Positions 10,685 through 21,888 of a stretch of 64,000 nt of DNA are shown here, in pieces. Origin of the DNA: Luzula sylvatica. Taxonomy: Eukaryota; Streptophyta; Magnoliopsida; Poales; Juncaceae. Where the stretch lies: positions 69,747,264-69,811,263 of the forward strand of contig OX326958.1 in NCBI GenBank assembly GCA_946800325.1. The letters run 5' to 3'. The translations under genes and the position numbers were made by a program. Each line of letters begins with the position of its first letter. The first letter of the stretch is position 1. Under the pieces are notes generated by a model. The model made no database searches. It was not told where the DNA came from and saw only the letters and a list, made by a program, of their open reading frames with translations.

Positions 10685-12195
10685 TTTTAATTAATTTGAT
10701 TTTGGCAGAGAAAAGGAACTGTTACCTCATCTTTGGCAGCGAGCAAATGTTTAGGGCGCTAAAGCTTCATTTCTGCCAGCGAATAATTGTAGAAGTCACA
10801 AAAACTTCATTTTTGGCAGCCAAAAATCGAAAGGGCACTAAAAGTTCTTGTTGGCAGCCAAAAAGAGATGAAACTCCAACTTTGGTAACGAAAAAAGGAA
10901 AATAGCACTTAAAAGTTTTTTTTGGCAGAGAAAAAGATAAATGCGGCACCAAAAGATACTAATTGGTAGCGAAAAGGTAAACGGCGCTTAAAGTTGTTTT
11001 TGGTAGTCAAAAAGGAAGCGGTACTAAAAGTTATTTTTGGCAGCGGAAAAGAATATAGCGGCACTAAATATACCTTTTGGTAGCACAAGTTTGAACGGCA
11101 CTAAACATTTTTTCTGCATCTCGAAAAGAAACTGGCACTAAAAGATCTTGTTGGCAGCTAAAAAGATAAAACGGCAATAAAAAGCCTTTTTGGTAGCTAA
11201 ATGGCAAACGGCAAGTTTTTTGCAGCATAAATAGGAAGCAGCACAAAAAGATCTTTCTAGTAGCAGAAAAGAAAAGGCACAAAAAGATACTTTTTTTGAA
11301 GCGAAAAGAGAATTGACACTATTTTTTTTTTGGCAGCAAATAATGCAAGAGCCTCTAAAAGATCTTTTTGGCAGTTGAAAATATAAAACAGCACTAAAAG
11401 GCACTTTTTGGTAGCAAAAGGAAATGGCACAAGAAGTTTTTTGGGCAGCAAGGCAAGAAGTGGCACTAAAATATCTTTTTGGCTCTGAAAGACAAAATGG
11501 CACTAAAAGTACTTTTTGGTAGCAAAAGGGAAACGGCTCTAAAAGTTGTTTGCAGCCATTAAATGTCACTAAAAGATCTTTGTGGCAGCGTAAAAGCCAA
11601 AAGGCATTAAAAGATACTTTTGGTAGCTAAAAAGGAAATGGCACATTTTTTTGGCAGGAAAAAGAGTGGCACTAAAAGATCTTTTCAGCAGCTGAAAAGA
11701 TAAAGCAGCACTAAAAGTTTCTTTTTGTAGCGTTAGGTAACGACACTAAAAGTTTTTGCTGCAAAATAGGAAGTGGCACTAAAAGATGCTTTTTGGTAGC
11801 TAAAGCCAAACGACGCTAAATGTCTTTTCTGGCAGCCAAAATAGAAAGTGGCACTAAAAGATTATTTTTACAGACGAAAAGATGAAATGGCTCAATATTT
11901 TTTTTGGTACCATTTACTTTTTAGCTACCAAAAAGTATCTTTTAGTGCCTTTTTCATTTTACGCTGCCAAAAATATCTTTTAGTGCCTTTTTCATTTTAC
12001 GCTACCAAAAAGTATCTTTTAGTGCCTTTTCATGTATTAGCTGCCAAAAATATCTTTAGTGCCTCTTCCATTTTTTGCTGCCAAAAAAACTTTTAGTGTC
12101 ATTTTCCTTTTCGCTCCCAAAAAGTATTTTTTTTGTGCCTTTTTCTTATCTGCTGCCAGAAAGATCTTTTAGTGCCACTTCTTTTAGTGCCCTTG
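10685..12195. repeat. Tandem sub-repeat array inside the left arm, with orientation switch
   Basis: A divergent tandem array of roughly 50-60-bp units built on GGCACTAAAAGAT-C-TTTTTGG-CAGC, spaced by short variable AAAAG-rich stretches. From about 10690 to 11905 the units run one way. From about 11908 to 12195 they are in the opposite orientation (TTTTAGTGCC, GCTGCCAAAAA). The array recurs in the right arm at about 24690-26200. Sub-repeats within long terminal inverted repeats are a known trait of foldback elements. Confidence 0.8.
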
Positions 12196-12574
12196 GCCTT
12201 TTAGCTTCCAATTTTTTTTTTTATTTGTCCAAGCCCCCTTGCATTCAAATTAAAATGTTGCAAGATAGTCTTGAGGAATTTATCGTTTGTCTGTTTGGAG
12301 GACCCTCATATATAAAAAAATAAAAATAAAAAAAGCTGGGCCGTTAATGAATGTGGTGGATTTTAGAAGGGGGTCGGCCTACGCGCCAAGGGATTGAGTG
12401 ATTGACTCGTTGAGTAGGACATTTGGAGGACCCTCATATATAAAAACTTTGTAATATAATATTAGCCCATTTGGTGGTAAGGAAATGAAGCCCGTTATTT
12501 TCGTAAAATTAACTCATTGAGTAGGAGAAAATTTAATTGACTTGGGCTAAGAAATTATTTTACCCAAGTGTGAT

Positions 12575-12626
<52 letters not shown>
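12575..12626 (+). repeat. Poly-G homopolymer, 52 nt
   Basis: A 52-base run of G on the + strand. It is mirrored by a 50-base poly-C at 24262-24311 in the other arm and is the only internal length difference between the arms. It could form G-quadruplex structure. Confidence 0.95.
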
Positions 12627-12627
<1 letters not shown>

Positions 12628-15242
12628 GTTAGTTGTTCATAAACAAAATTGTATTAATGGAGAAACTGTATTATTATTATTTATTTTATTTGGAAATATA
12701 TTGTATTAAAAATATTTTTTTTCACATGATTGGTCATGATAAAGTGTGTATGTTGCGTCAAATAATTTTGTCGTTTAGCAATATGTTTAAATAATTTAGG
12801 CTTACTATCGTCATTAGGACCAAACAAAAAACAAGTCTACTAATACAAGGTAATCAAAAGTAAAACCAAACAAAAAACCACTCAATTATTTGCATCAATC
12901 ATGTAGACAATGTTGAAAAACACTTTTTTGTATTAATGTTATAAAATACAAATATAAACAAATGCTTACATCTCATTTCTTTTTGTATAACCACATGACT
13001 TAATGACAAATACTATGCACGACATCGGTATTTAAATGCAAGTACGTTTGAGTTTTAAAGAACTTACTATTTGAAGGAAAATACATATTAAATTCTCTAT
13101 TTTAATATGATCACACAATTTAATAAATATTATAAAGTTCTCAATTTATTTATTTATAGAGAAATTTCAGAATGGGCTCTGTGACCCATACCTGAAAGTT
13201 ATGCATTTCACATGATAAAAAAATTTACAATGTTTTTTATTTTATTTTTACATTTGCTAAAACTGACCTTTAAATTTCCTAAATAACACTTAACTAAACA
13301 TAAAGAAAAGGAAAAAATATATATATGATTCATGCCAATTACTTAAATTTTCAGATTTTTAAACAAAAAAAAGTATTTCAATATTGATTTCCAATCAACA
13401 TTTTTTGCTTGTTTTGGTATCAATAACTGAAAACATGAGAAAAGAATTACATTTTTTTTACTACAATACAATGAACTCACAAAATCAGTAGTGAACCTTT
13501 TTGAGAATAAAATCAGTAGTAAACTATGAAATTCTTGTACTTTTGCTTCTTTTCTGATCAGCAAATCTATCTCAATCTTTGTGAGGTTCCCCTAAATCTT
13601 CTCTCTTCATTTTTTTTCCATTTTTTTTTTGTCTCCATCAAAAAAAATTAAAAATGGAAAATTCTTAATCACCTGGAAAATACTTTTTTTATTTTAATAT
13701 TTTGGAAAATTTGTTTTTTTTAGAATATTGTTGTATAATGCGAGGATGTGTGTGTTTCAAACAAAATATCGTAAGGAGTTATAATAATTATAGTTTTAAA
13801 AATTATATTATTGTACAATTTTTGTAAGTCATAATTTAAAAAATACTGATAGTTACATTTAGAAGTTACTAATGTAATTATAATTATTTTTATATTCTGT
13901 TTTCTTACGTAATTACTTTCATAACTTTGAGTTAGAGAAAATTATTGGATATATGATAATATAAAATCAAAACAAAGATAAAATTCAAATGATATTTCAT
14001 AATTTTTAAAATTATATTTTTAAAAATACTAATAACATTTGATGTATGTTTTATAATATTATATATTAATTTATCAGTATTAGATATTTAAATTATTCAC
14101 ATTTCATTTGTATTCACATTTGATCATATAACATAATTTGAAATAATTTAAAATTAAATACAACTGGAAACAACATGAATTTAACGAATATTATTTCGCA
14201 CGTCATCAATGTATAGTAATATGATCTTATAAAATTAATCAAAATTATGTGTAAAATAATGATTACATAAATATCTACAAATTCAATATAAAAAATTTAA
14301 TGATTGAAAATTACATACAAAATTTGTATCTAAAATAAACACGTCAAATCATGACTTTCTTTTCTTCTCATTTGAAAACTGGGCCACTCCACTTACGTCA
14401 TCTACTTTTTACATTCTTGGAAGAATTGGGCCACTTTTAATGCTAATGCTGGCATGACAATTGACAAGAGTCAAGAGAGCTACTAAACTCGAAAATACAA
14501 ACAATTAATCCTACTATAATATTTTATAAATATTTTTCTCAAATCTCTGATTGCCACGTCATTATTCACTCCACGGATTTGAAAAATAGCCTTAACTGTA
14601 TTCAAATTTCATGATATCCCTTCGTTAGGCATTATTTTGGAACCTTTTCTTCTTCAAAGCTTTCCATGATATCCGTTCTTCTTCGAAGCTTAACTCTACA
14701 CCTCCACGATGCCTCTTATTATCTCCAAATCTCCACAGACGATTGTCCCAAATCTCAGGCGGCGCTCTTTCACTTCGTTTCATATCTCACTCAAAACGAC
14801 TTTCACGAAATGGAGTCGCGTTCCTTCTCTCTTTGTTTTTTGCTCGGCATAGCGACAGAACATGAAACGCAAATTGGGTTGGAAAAGGTAGCTGGAAAAT
14901 AGGCGATTTTTTCTTTCTCTCGTCTCTCATCTCTCATCTCGATCCTTTGTTCTCTGTGGGCTGACCTAGCGAAAGAGTATATCTTTTGTTTTTCTTTAGT
15001 TCTTTTCTTCTACGTCATTCGATTGTGTTTGATTGTTTTTCGTTTTATACTAATTAGCGACGGCTTGTGATAAATTAGTGTTTAAGTGAGTGAATCAGGT
15101 ATAATTTCGCTGAATTAGAGTTTAGTTTCTAATTTATGATATTAATTTTGTAATTTTTATCATTTTTTTTTTCTTCAGATGGCAACAAATATTCCATCTT
15201 CAATTTCGCCGTAACAGAGAAGAAAATGGACGTGAGTAGGTA

Positions 15243-15451
15243 GGTCTTTTTGAAATTACTCAAGTATCGAAACTCAAGAAACTGACCAAAGGGGGTAGCC
15301 CTAGCGAGGATAAATGCCAGGGCTGTGAGAATCCTAATTTGAAGAAAAAGGGATCTGGCCCCTCTGGTTTGACTCGCTCAATTGATTCATATCGAGAGAA
15401 AAAACAAGGCGGCCTTTTTAATCGCCATAGACGTACCTCTTCTGACTCCAG
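15243..15451 (+). pseudogene. Captured exon fragment in the Helitron, basic Ser/Lys-rich
   Basis: An open frame translating to a basic stretch (SPSEDKCQGCENPNLKKKGS, then SIDSYREKKQGGLFNRHRR) that ends at a good splice donor, CCAG|GTATAT. It lies upstream of, and in the same orientation as, the two START-domain exons. It probably comes from the N-terminal part of the same host gene, though I cannot assign it to a named family. No start codon is evident and no complete gene remains. Confidence 0.5.
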
Positions 15452-15895
15452 GTATATGATTTTTAAATTTCAGTTTGGAAATTTCAAATTTGATCTATTA
15501 CCCCATTTTGGCAATCTATAGTTCATTATGATTATGTGATTTTCTAGGCATGGGGATTCTCTGACTGGTACCAGTTTGATTTTTGGTAATTTATTAACTT
15601 TGAAATGAATTACAATTTCTCTTTTAATTGATTTGGCAATTTATAATCCATGCACTTGGCCTCTCTATCAGTACACCTCTGGTACGAGATTTTATCTCTC
15701 AAGTTATGCTTCTTTTCATGATATTTAAAAGATTACAGTATGTTATTGTTTATTCTATTTAGGTGGTGTGGGCATCGATATAGTTGGGTTCATATATTAA
15801 AAATAATATTTCTTGAATATTTTTTCAGTTAATCAAGGTTTGTTGATTGAATTTTTCATCTTAAATGCTCATTTTACACTTCGTTGAAATTAAAA

Positions 15896-16066
15896 GCGGA
15901 GCAATCTTCAAATTTCAGTTTAGCAAGCATAATAACAGATGATGATTTGGGGGATTTGATTAAGAGCCCGGACGCAAATCCCACGGAAGAAAAGGTAAAT
16001 TGGGAAGATGTCATCTCGAAGAAAAACAATTCGATTTCGTACCAAGCTTGGCATCACGAACACTCG
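15896..16066 (+). pseudogene. Captured START-domain gene fragment, exon 1 of 2
   Basis: Encodes a stretch including ASIITDDDLGDLIKSPD, WEDVISKKNN and SYQAWHHEHS, and ends at the donor CACTCG|GTAAAT. The pattern of an acidic leader, then W-x-x-(V/I)-I..., then SYQAW, precedes the lipid-binding START domain in plant START-domain (SRPBCC fold) proteins as I know them. The next exon continues the domain in phase. The left edge is approximate. Confidence 0.6.
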
Positions 16067-16152
16067 GTAAATATGCCATTTCCTCAAAATAATATATCAT
16101 TTATATGTATACAACAAAATACTCAATACTAAGATTTTCTTGTCACTGACAG

Positions 16153-16414
16153 GTGGGACCCCCAGAATGTGTAAGCATAACAACATTTGATAAATGCTCT
16201 CCTGAGATTCTGCGCGTTTTCTACATGGACAATGAATTCAGAAAAGATTGGGATAACATGATATTTAAACACGACCTAATCCAATCTGACGGTACCACAA
16301 GGAATTAAATTGGCCTTACCGTGAAGAAATTTCCATTTTTAACCCGGAGAGAGTATGTAATTTGCATGGCGCGTTTGGGAAGGAAAAAACGGTAGCTTTT
16401 ATTGCTTCATCAAG
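16153..16414 (+). pseudogene. Captured START-domain gene fragment, exon 2 of 2
   Basis: Begins after a clear acceptor (CACTGACAG|G) and ends at CAAG|GTAATT. The translation includes ECVSITTFDKCSPEILRVFY, MDNEFRKDWDNMIF and KKFPFLTRREYV, matching the conserved START-domain core of plant lipid-transfer-type proteins. An in-frame TAA after SDGTTRN breaks the frame and later sequence is degraded, so this is a dead fragment. It sits inside a Helitron, which accounts for its exon-intron structure being retained: Helitrons capture genomic DNA, introns included. Confidence 0.7.
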
Positions 16415-16689
16415 GTAATTTTACTTTTATACCCCTATGAAACCTTGAATTGCCTTATTTATCCCCTATAGCAAAAGGGAATTTTGCACTTATACCCATA
16501 AAAAAAAATTTCCTTTCTTGAAAGGAATGTGATCATCCACTTGCACCAAAACAAAAGAATAATGTACGTGTCAGCATTTTCAGATTGTGTTCGTGTATTC
16601 GTAAAGGTACGATTCACACCTTTTGCACTTAGATCCAATAAATTATCATATTCTAATTTCATCCGAACATAGTTTCTTTTATAGGTGTA

Positions 16690-17230
16690 CACTTGACATG
16701 TCAGATTTTGGAGCGGTATACATGGTAATTTGAAATTTTATAAGCGCATATATGATAATTTCAGATTTTAGAGGGGTATATTTGATATTTTCAGAGTATA
16801 AATCTCTTTATATTTTAGATGGGTATATTTGATATTTTCAGGATTTTTAAGTGTATTTATGAAACTTTCAGATTTTATTTGATATTTTCAGGTTTTGTAA
16901 GGATATTCTAGAAATTTCCTGATTTTGGAAGGGCGTTTTAAAAAAATTTCAGATTTTATAGGGGAATATTTGGTATTTTCAGGTTTTAATAGGGGCATTT
17001 TTGATATTTTTAGATTTTGAAATTGTATTTTTAAACTTCCATGTTTTAGATTGGTATGTTTGATATTTTGAGGTTTCATAAGGGTATTATTTAAGATTTT
17101 GGATGTGTGTGTTCGATATTTTCAGATTTTAGATGGTTGTTTCTGCAATTTCATATTTTGGAAGGGTATATTTGATATATCAAGATTTTGTCAGGAAAAT
17201 ATTGAAATTTTCTGGTTTTAGAGGGGGTAC
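16690..17230. repeat. Degenerate minisatellite in the Helitron
   Basis: About a dozen irregular copies of a 35-40-bp unit of the form GGGTATATTTGATATTTTCAG plus ATTTT(A/G)GA. A similar motif recurs on the other strand near 26930-27150. No coding content. Confidence 0.65.
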
Positions 17231-17622
17231 AGTCGAAACGTATAAAATGTTCTTTACATTACCCGTAAGAAAAAATCATATATTACCATATTTGAGTATA
17301 TTTTTACTTTGGTTACCATTTGAAATGTATCCTAAGTTCTATTTCTTAATTTTTTTTCTTCAAATTATTTTGACAATTATTTTATTGATAATGAAAAATA
17401 AAATAATTTTGTAGTTATCACATTTTTAACTATTTGGTCTTAATAAGATGTTGAGTAACCGAAACGAAACAAAGCGGATGAGATATTGCAAATTTAAACC
17501 ACATTTGGGTCTCATTATTTTGAGCCAGTAGAATTTTAGTCTTTTTTTGACACGTTCAATTCGCTACTGAATATTGCAAATTACAAATGTTATTAATCTT
17601 GTAGCAAGCATGAACTAATGTA

Positions 17623-17726
17623 AGGAAAAGACAAGCATGTACTGATATAAGATAAATAGTAAGCGGAAATATGTAGGAAAAGACAAGTATGTACTGATAT
17701 AAGATAAATAGTAAGCGGAAATATTA
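17623..17726. repeat. 52-bp tandem duplication
   Basis: Two nearly identical 52-bp copies beginning AGGAAAAGACAAG, the second at 17675. They differ by a C/T change in the motif ACAAGCATG versus ACAAGTATG. Confidence 0.9.
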
Positions 17727-18026
17727 CATAGAGGAATGCATGATTTATTTGAATTAAAATGGAGCGGTACTTATTTAATGAGGAATATTGTATAATTATA
17801 GTATTTTTGTTGGACTAATAAAATATAATAAGGGTATTCTTAGTTTGTGCCTCAAGCTAATTACTATAATCATCTTTTATTATATATACTTGATTGGATT
17901 TGTATATTTGAAGTAAATATTAAGCTCAACAAATATTAAATAATTCATTTTTTAACATGGTTTATCATGACAAGTAAGAGTGAAACAGATCAAATGCCCG
18001 CAGCGAAGTCGCGGGTATTATACTAG

Positions 18027-18267
18027 TAGATCTTAAAGGACAACAATACAGAAAAATTGAAAGCTTAAACCACGTCATCTTTCAATATAAATAAATGGTC
18101 ACAAAAATATTGGCTCATAGTCATAGCCCCAATACCATTAATATCAATAAACCTGGCTGACACAATACAGAAAAATGTACTATGTACTATCCATATTAAA
18201 AGACAACACGAATAAGGCACACACATGACGAGTAATGATACAAACCACATCTTTCTTCCCACGAATT
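18027..18267 (+). repeat. Giant inverted repeat, left arm, inner part
   Basis: Resumes the left arm after the Helitron and matches the reverse complement of 22143-22382. Paired positions sum to 40410, which is 36888 plus the 3522-bp Helitron. One visible substitution lies near 18071 (ACCACGTC versus GCCACGTC). Homology stops after CCCACGAATT, inside one stem of the palindrome at 22024-22180. Confidence 0.93.
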
Positions 18268-18325
18268 TATAATCTAATTTTCATTGACCATAGTTTAATT
18301 GACATCAATAATGAAAATTAGACAT

Positions 18326-18386
<61 letters not shown>

Positions 18387-19265
18387 ATTATTATTATTTG
18401 AGTTTGTGTTAGTTTAGTGACGTGACGTAGTGTATTTTGTTACTTAAATTATTTAAAACTTATTAAAAAAACTGTGATTTGTAATTTTGTTTAATTAATT
18501 TAAATATTAAATATAAAAAAATAAAAATCCGCCGAGGTCCGCCGAGATTCCCGATTAATCCCGATTAATCATCCTTGGCGCTTGATGGTCGTCTGCCGAT
18601 CAGCGAGCGCCGAGCGATTTCTGGAACATTGCATCCAATTCATTTTTAAATAAAACTCAACAAAGAAATGAAGAGAGAAGAATTAAGGGAACCTCACAAA
18701 GATTGAGATGGATTTGCAGTCTTGTTCGAAGGTACAATCAACTAATCGCTTAGGGTCTTCGGAAACACAAGACCGGTCCTGAGGAGGGGTGGTGGTGGAG
18801 AGAATCGAGATTTCTCTTTCGCTCGTAAGGATCTATGGCTCGTGAGGATTGTTTCTCCTCGCTCGACCTGGGTGGAGTTCATATTTGTTTTGTTTTTGTT
18901 TGGTTTTCAGCGAGAAAGAAGAAGGGGGTAACAAAGACTAGAGAGGGCTTAATTGAAAAAAAATAAATAGATAGGAGTGTAATATAGTCATTTAAATTTA
19001 TATATGTCATTTTTGTTATATTTTAAATTTTGAATTGTGGTTAACTTAACAACAATCTAACAGTTTGCCTATATTTGATATTTGTAAGATTTAATTGGAT
19101 AAATATGATACGAGTTGTATTTACGAATGATAAATATGATATTAATGATTTAAGAGGAATAAATGTATTATTTTATTTTTTTACGGTGAAAGCCCGTAGG
19201 CATTTAATTAATAAGAGCATAAGGTTTATCATTCTTACAAGAGGTCATATATCATGTCCCTCAAA
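18268..19265. other. Spacer of the inverted repeat, left portion
   Basis: No gene is visible. It contains an (AT)n/(ATT)n tract (18331-18398). It also contains a 50-bp motif near 18668-18720 (GGGAACCTCACAAAGATTGA) that is also present in both arms near 13560-13610 and 23285-23325. The block at about 18770-19170 is distantly similar to the interior and right end of the Mutator-like element at 37570-37990, so it may be a degraded relative. Confidence 0.5.
18331..18398. repeat. (AT)n followed by (ATT)n microsatellite
   Basis: About 25 AT units continue into ATT units. Confidence 0.9.
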
Positions 19266-19406
19266 TTCTCCCACAATTTTTCCACAATAATAATTTATGG
19301 TTAATTTAATAATTAGTGTTTTGGATTAACTATTAATTCATAATTATTTATTTTTAAATATTTAGAATTAATCATTAATTAGTATGGACCTTAATTCCAT
19401 ATTAAA

Positions 19407-20227
19407 CTAGCTTTATCCCCGCGCAATTGCGCGGGATTTTTTTATATAATTATTTAAATAGAATTAACGCGTGTGCGAATTAACGCACATGCGTTTGAAC
19501 TAAATTAATCTAATCATGACATATTTGCAAATATCATGATGTCAATAGATGCATAAGGTTCATGAAATTAGTCTATCACTGATATTATTTTCTAATATAA
19601 TTTGTATAAATAGCATTTGTTCAGGTGCTTCTAAAATCGATTAATATAATCAAGACATATTCGCAAATTTTAATATGTATGTAAAATAGGAAAAAAGACC
19701 AAATGTAAAAAAGGACCAAAATATAAAATAAGAAAAAAAGATCAAAATGTAAAAAAGGACCGAAATGTAAATTAAAAAGGACCAAAATGTAAATTAAAAC
19801 TAAAAAGGACCAAAACGTAAATTTAAAATGTAAAAAAAGACCGAAATGTAAATAAAAAAGGACCAAAATGTAAATTAAAACTAAGGACCAAAATGTAAAT
19901 AAAAAGGACCAAAATGTAAATTAGAAAATGTAAAAAAGGACCGAAATATAAATAAAAAAGGACCAAAATGTAAAGTAAACTAAAAAGGACCAAAATGTAA
20001 ATAAAATGGACCAAAATGTAAATTAGAAAATATAAAAAAAGGACCGAAATGTAAATAAAAAGGACCAAAATATAAACAAAAAAGACCAAAATATAAATTA
20101 AAACTAAAAAAGACCAAAATGTAAATAAAATGGACCAAAATGTAAATTTAAAAAATATTTTTTACAAAAAACCCTGATGACGTGGAGGCTTAGAATTGCA
20201 AGAATTTTGTCTACTTTATACATAAGA
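19407..20227 (-). mobile_element. Short non-autonomous Helitron, minus strand
   Basis: Read on the minus strand, the 3' end shows a perfect GC hairpin (CCCGCGCAATTGCGCGGG, 19418-19435), then GATAAAG and CTAG (19407-19410), followed by host T. The proposed 5' end is TCTTATGTATAAAG ending at 20227, with CCACGTCATC about 45 bp inside, as in other plant Helitrons. Insertion lies between A and T. It is 821 bp long, most of it a minisatellite, with no coding capacity. The 5' end is inferred from motif alone. Confidence 0.65.
19690..20150. repeat. Minisatellite, about 17-20-bp units, in the small Helitron
   Basis: More than 20 copies of a unit like AAGGACCAAAATGTAAAT, with variants (GACCGAAATG, TATAAAT). 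Long open frames on the minus strand across it (FGPFLHF, YILVLF repeats) are by-products of the periodicity. Confidence 0.9.
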
Positions 20228-20481
20228 TTAATTTATAGTAACCATGAATTAATTAGTAATTTACTTTGTTAATTATGAAATTAATTAGTGTGGCAGAATT
20301 GTGGGAAAAATGAAGAAGAAAAAATAATTGTCCTTACTACAAACCTTTTAACATAATAATAAGCTTAACCACTTCCCTCTGCTCTTTCCTATTACTTGTA
20401 CCTACTAACCCAAAAGCAACTGAACCAAAAAAAACAATGTAGAGCTTCTAAGAAGACAAAATATAGAAAAAATATATATAA

Positions 20482-21153
20482 GGGGGTGTTTGGCAACAAG
20501 CTATTTTGCAAAGAATTAGATTATAAATTTTCACTCAATCTAATTTTTTGTTTGGCAAAGAGAATATAGTAAAATTATATTATTCTTGAATCTTCTCTTT
20601 CACAAAGATTCTCCAAAATATAATTTCATAAATTTGGAGAGTGTCAAAGTGGAGGAAACCAAAAAAGAGAGTTGGTAATGAAAAAGTAATTATAACATTT
20701 TTTATTATATGATAATTATTAAATTCATATAATTAAAAACAATTATAACTATTATAATTATATTTATAATAAAAAATTATTATATCCATCAAATTAATAT
20801 AAAATTATATATCATTGAAATAATATTTAATAATTATATTATAATAATAATATATCATATCAATATAATTAATATTATATTATATATGTTATGGTTATAG
20901 TATTATTACATGGATAAAATAAAATATTATATAATACTACGCTAGCGCGGAACCGACCTCTTCCTCCACTTTTGCAGGCACCTAGGAGACATATCCATCA
21001 AATTAATATAAAATTATATATAATTGAAATAATATTTAATAATTATATTGTAATAATAATATATCATGTCAATATAATTAATATAATATAATATATGTTA
21101 TGGTTATAGTATTATTACATGGATAAAATAAAGTATTATATAATAATATAACA

Positions 21154-21246
<93 letters not shown>

Positions 21247-21885
21247 ATTATTTAATAGCTATTAATATTAGATTATAACAATATTGTAATAATAATGATT
21301 ATATTATATATTTTTACAATAATTAATATATACAATATAATATTATAATGATTATATTACATCTATTATTATAATTGTAATATAATTAATTAAAAATATA
21401 TTATATATTATTATAATATAATTAGTATACAATATTGTAATAAATATATAATAATTATCATGCATAATAATAATAATAATATTATTATATATTATAATAA
21501 ATAATATACAATATTATATTAATTATATGAATAAAATATTATATATCTTATTTAGTAATATATAAATATTATAACAACAAAATAGCAATATTATAATTAT
21601 TAAATTTATATAATATTATATTATATATTATAATAATATTATTACATGAATAGATTAAAATAGTATTAATTTTTATCAATTTGATGAAATATTTTTTTTT
21701 ACATTTGCGATAACAAGCTTCCCAAATTTTGAAAACAACCAAACAAAAAATTATATTTTTCAACATTTTATAATTTGAACATCCAAACAAACTGTAAAAT
21801 TACTAATTTTACTAATTCCAGAATTTTTTACTCCTTCGCCTTATAATCCAATTCCAATCTACTCATTCTGCTTGCCAAACGGTCC
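20482..21885. mobile_element. PIF/Harbinger-like MITE
   Basis: The left end GGGGGTGTTTGGCAA and the right end TTGCCAAACGGTCC form short imperfect inverted repeats. Each is flanked by TAA (20479-20481 and 21886-21888), the three-base target duplication of PIF/Harbinger elements. Subterminal regions closely match a second copy at 28756-29808. There is no transposase. The interior is extremely AT-rich. It holds a roughly 210-bp direct duplication (from about 20783 and from about 20992), a GC-rich 50-bp island at 20941-20991, and a palindromic (ATA)n/(TTA)n tract at 21157-21242. Confidence 0.72.
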
Positions 21886-21888
21886 TAA

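Larger units (their letters stand above)
10037..14504 (+). repeat. Giant inverted repeat, left arm, outer part
   Basis: Matches the reverse complement of 22383-26849 almost perfectly. Paired positions sum to 36886 outside the poly-G tract and 36888 inside it. The 2-bp difference in homopolymer length is therefore the only indel across this part. Visible substitutions are rare, for example near 12042 (left AGCTGCC, right strand AGTTGCC) and 14218. The match begins at CTTGTAATTAAC. The flanking bases (CGATTA before it; ACCTAA after 26849) show no target duplication. The arm has no convincing gene; its open frames are mirrored in the other arm because the DNA is. Confidence 0.95.
14505..18026 (+). 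mobile_element. Helitron inserted in the left arm of the inverted repeat
   Basis: The right arm is continuous where the left arm carries 3522 extra bases, so the boundaries are fixed by comparison with an empty site at 22382/22383. The 3' end is classic Helitron: a GC-rich hairpin (CCCGC...GCGGG, 17998-18015), then TATTATA and CTAG at 18023-18026, followed by T. Insertion lies between host A (14504) and T (18027), with no target duplication. The 5' side reads TTAATCCTACTATAAT; the canonical TC start is at 14509, leaving four bases unexplained. CACGTCA near 14555 is typical of plant Helitron 5' ends. No Rep/helicase is encoded, so the element is non-autonomous. It carries exon fragments of a START-domain gene and two minisatellites. 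Confidence 0.88.
19266..20311. mobile_element. MITE-like element split by a Helitron
   Basis: The left end (TCCCACAATTTTTCCAC) and the reverse complement of the right end (TCCCACAATTCTGCCAC) are nearly the same over 17 bp. The AT-rich interior, with repeated AATTAATTAG motifs, is interrupted by the Helitron at 19407-20227. No target duplication was confirmed. Confidence 0.45.

Noticed and set aside
11138..11569. 143-codon open frame in the left arm, mirrored at 25317-25748
   Set aside because: It is made of the tandem sub-repeat (AAKK, LLVPF motifs recur in all frames) and has no domain; its conservation between arms is DNA identity.
18065..18262. 65-codon frame conserved at 22148-22345
   Set aside because: Conservation is explained by the inverted-repeat arms; no codon-level signal or family resemblance.
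19621..20089. Open frames with repeated FGPFLHF and YILVLF motifs
   Set aside because: Product of the 17-20-bp minisatellite read in frame; not a protein-coding gene.
19690..20150. Regular short repeats resembling a CRISPR array
   Set aside because: The repeats are near-contiguous without distinct spacers, and the genome is a plant.
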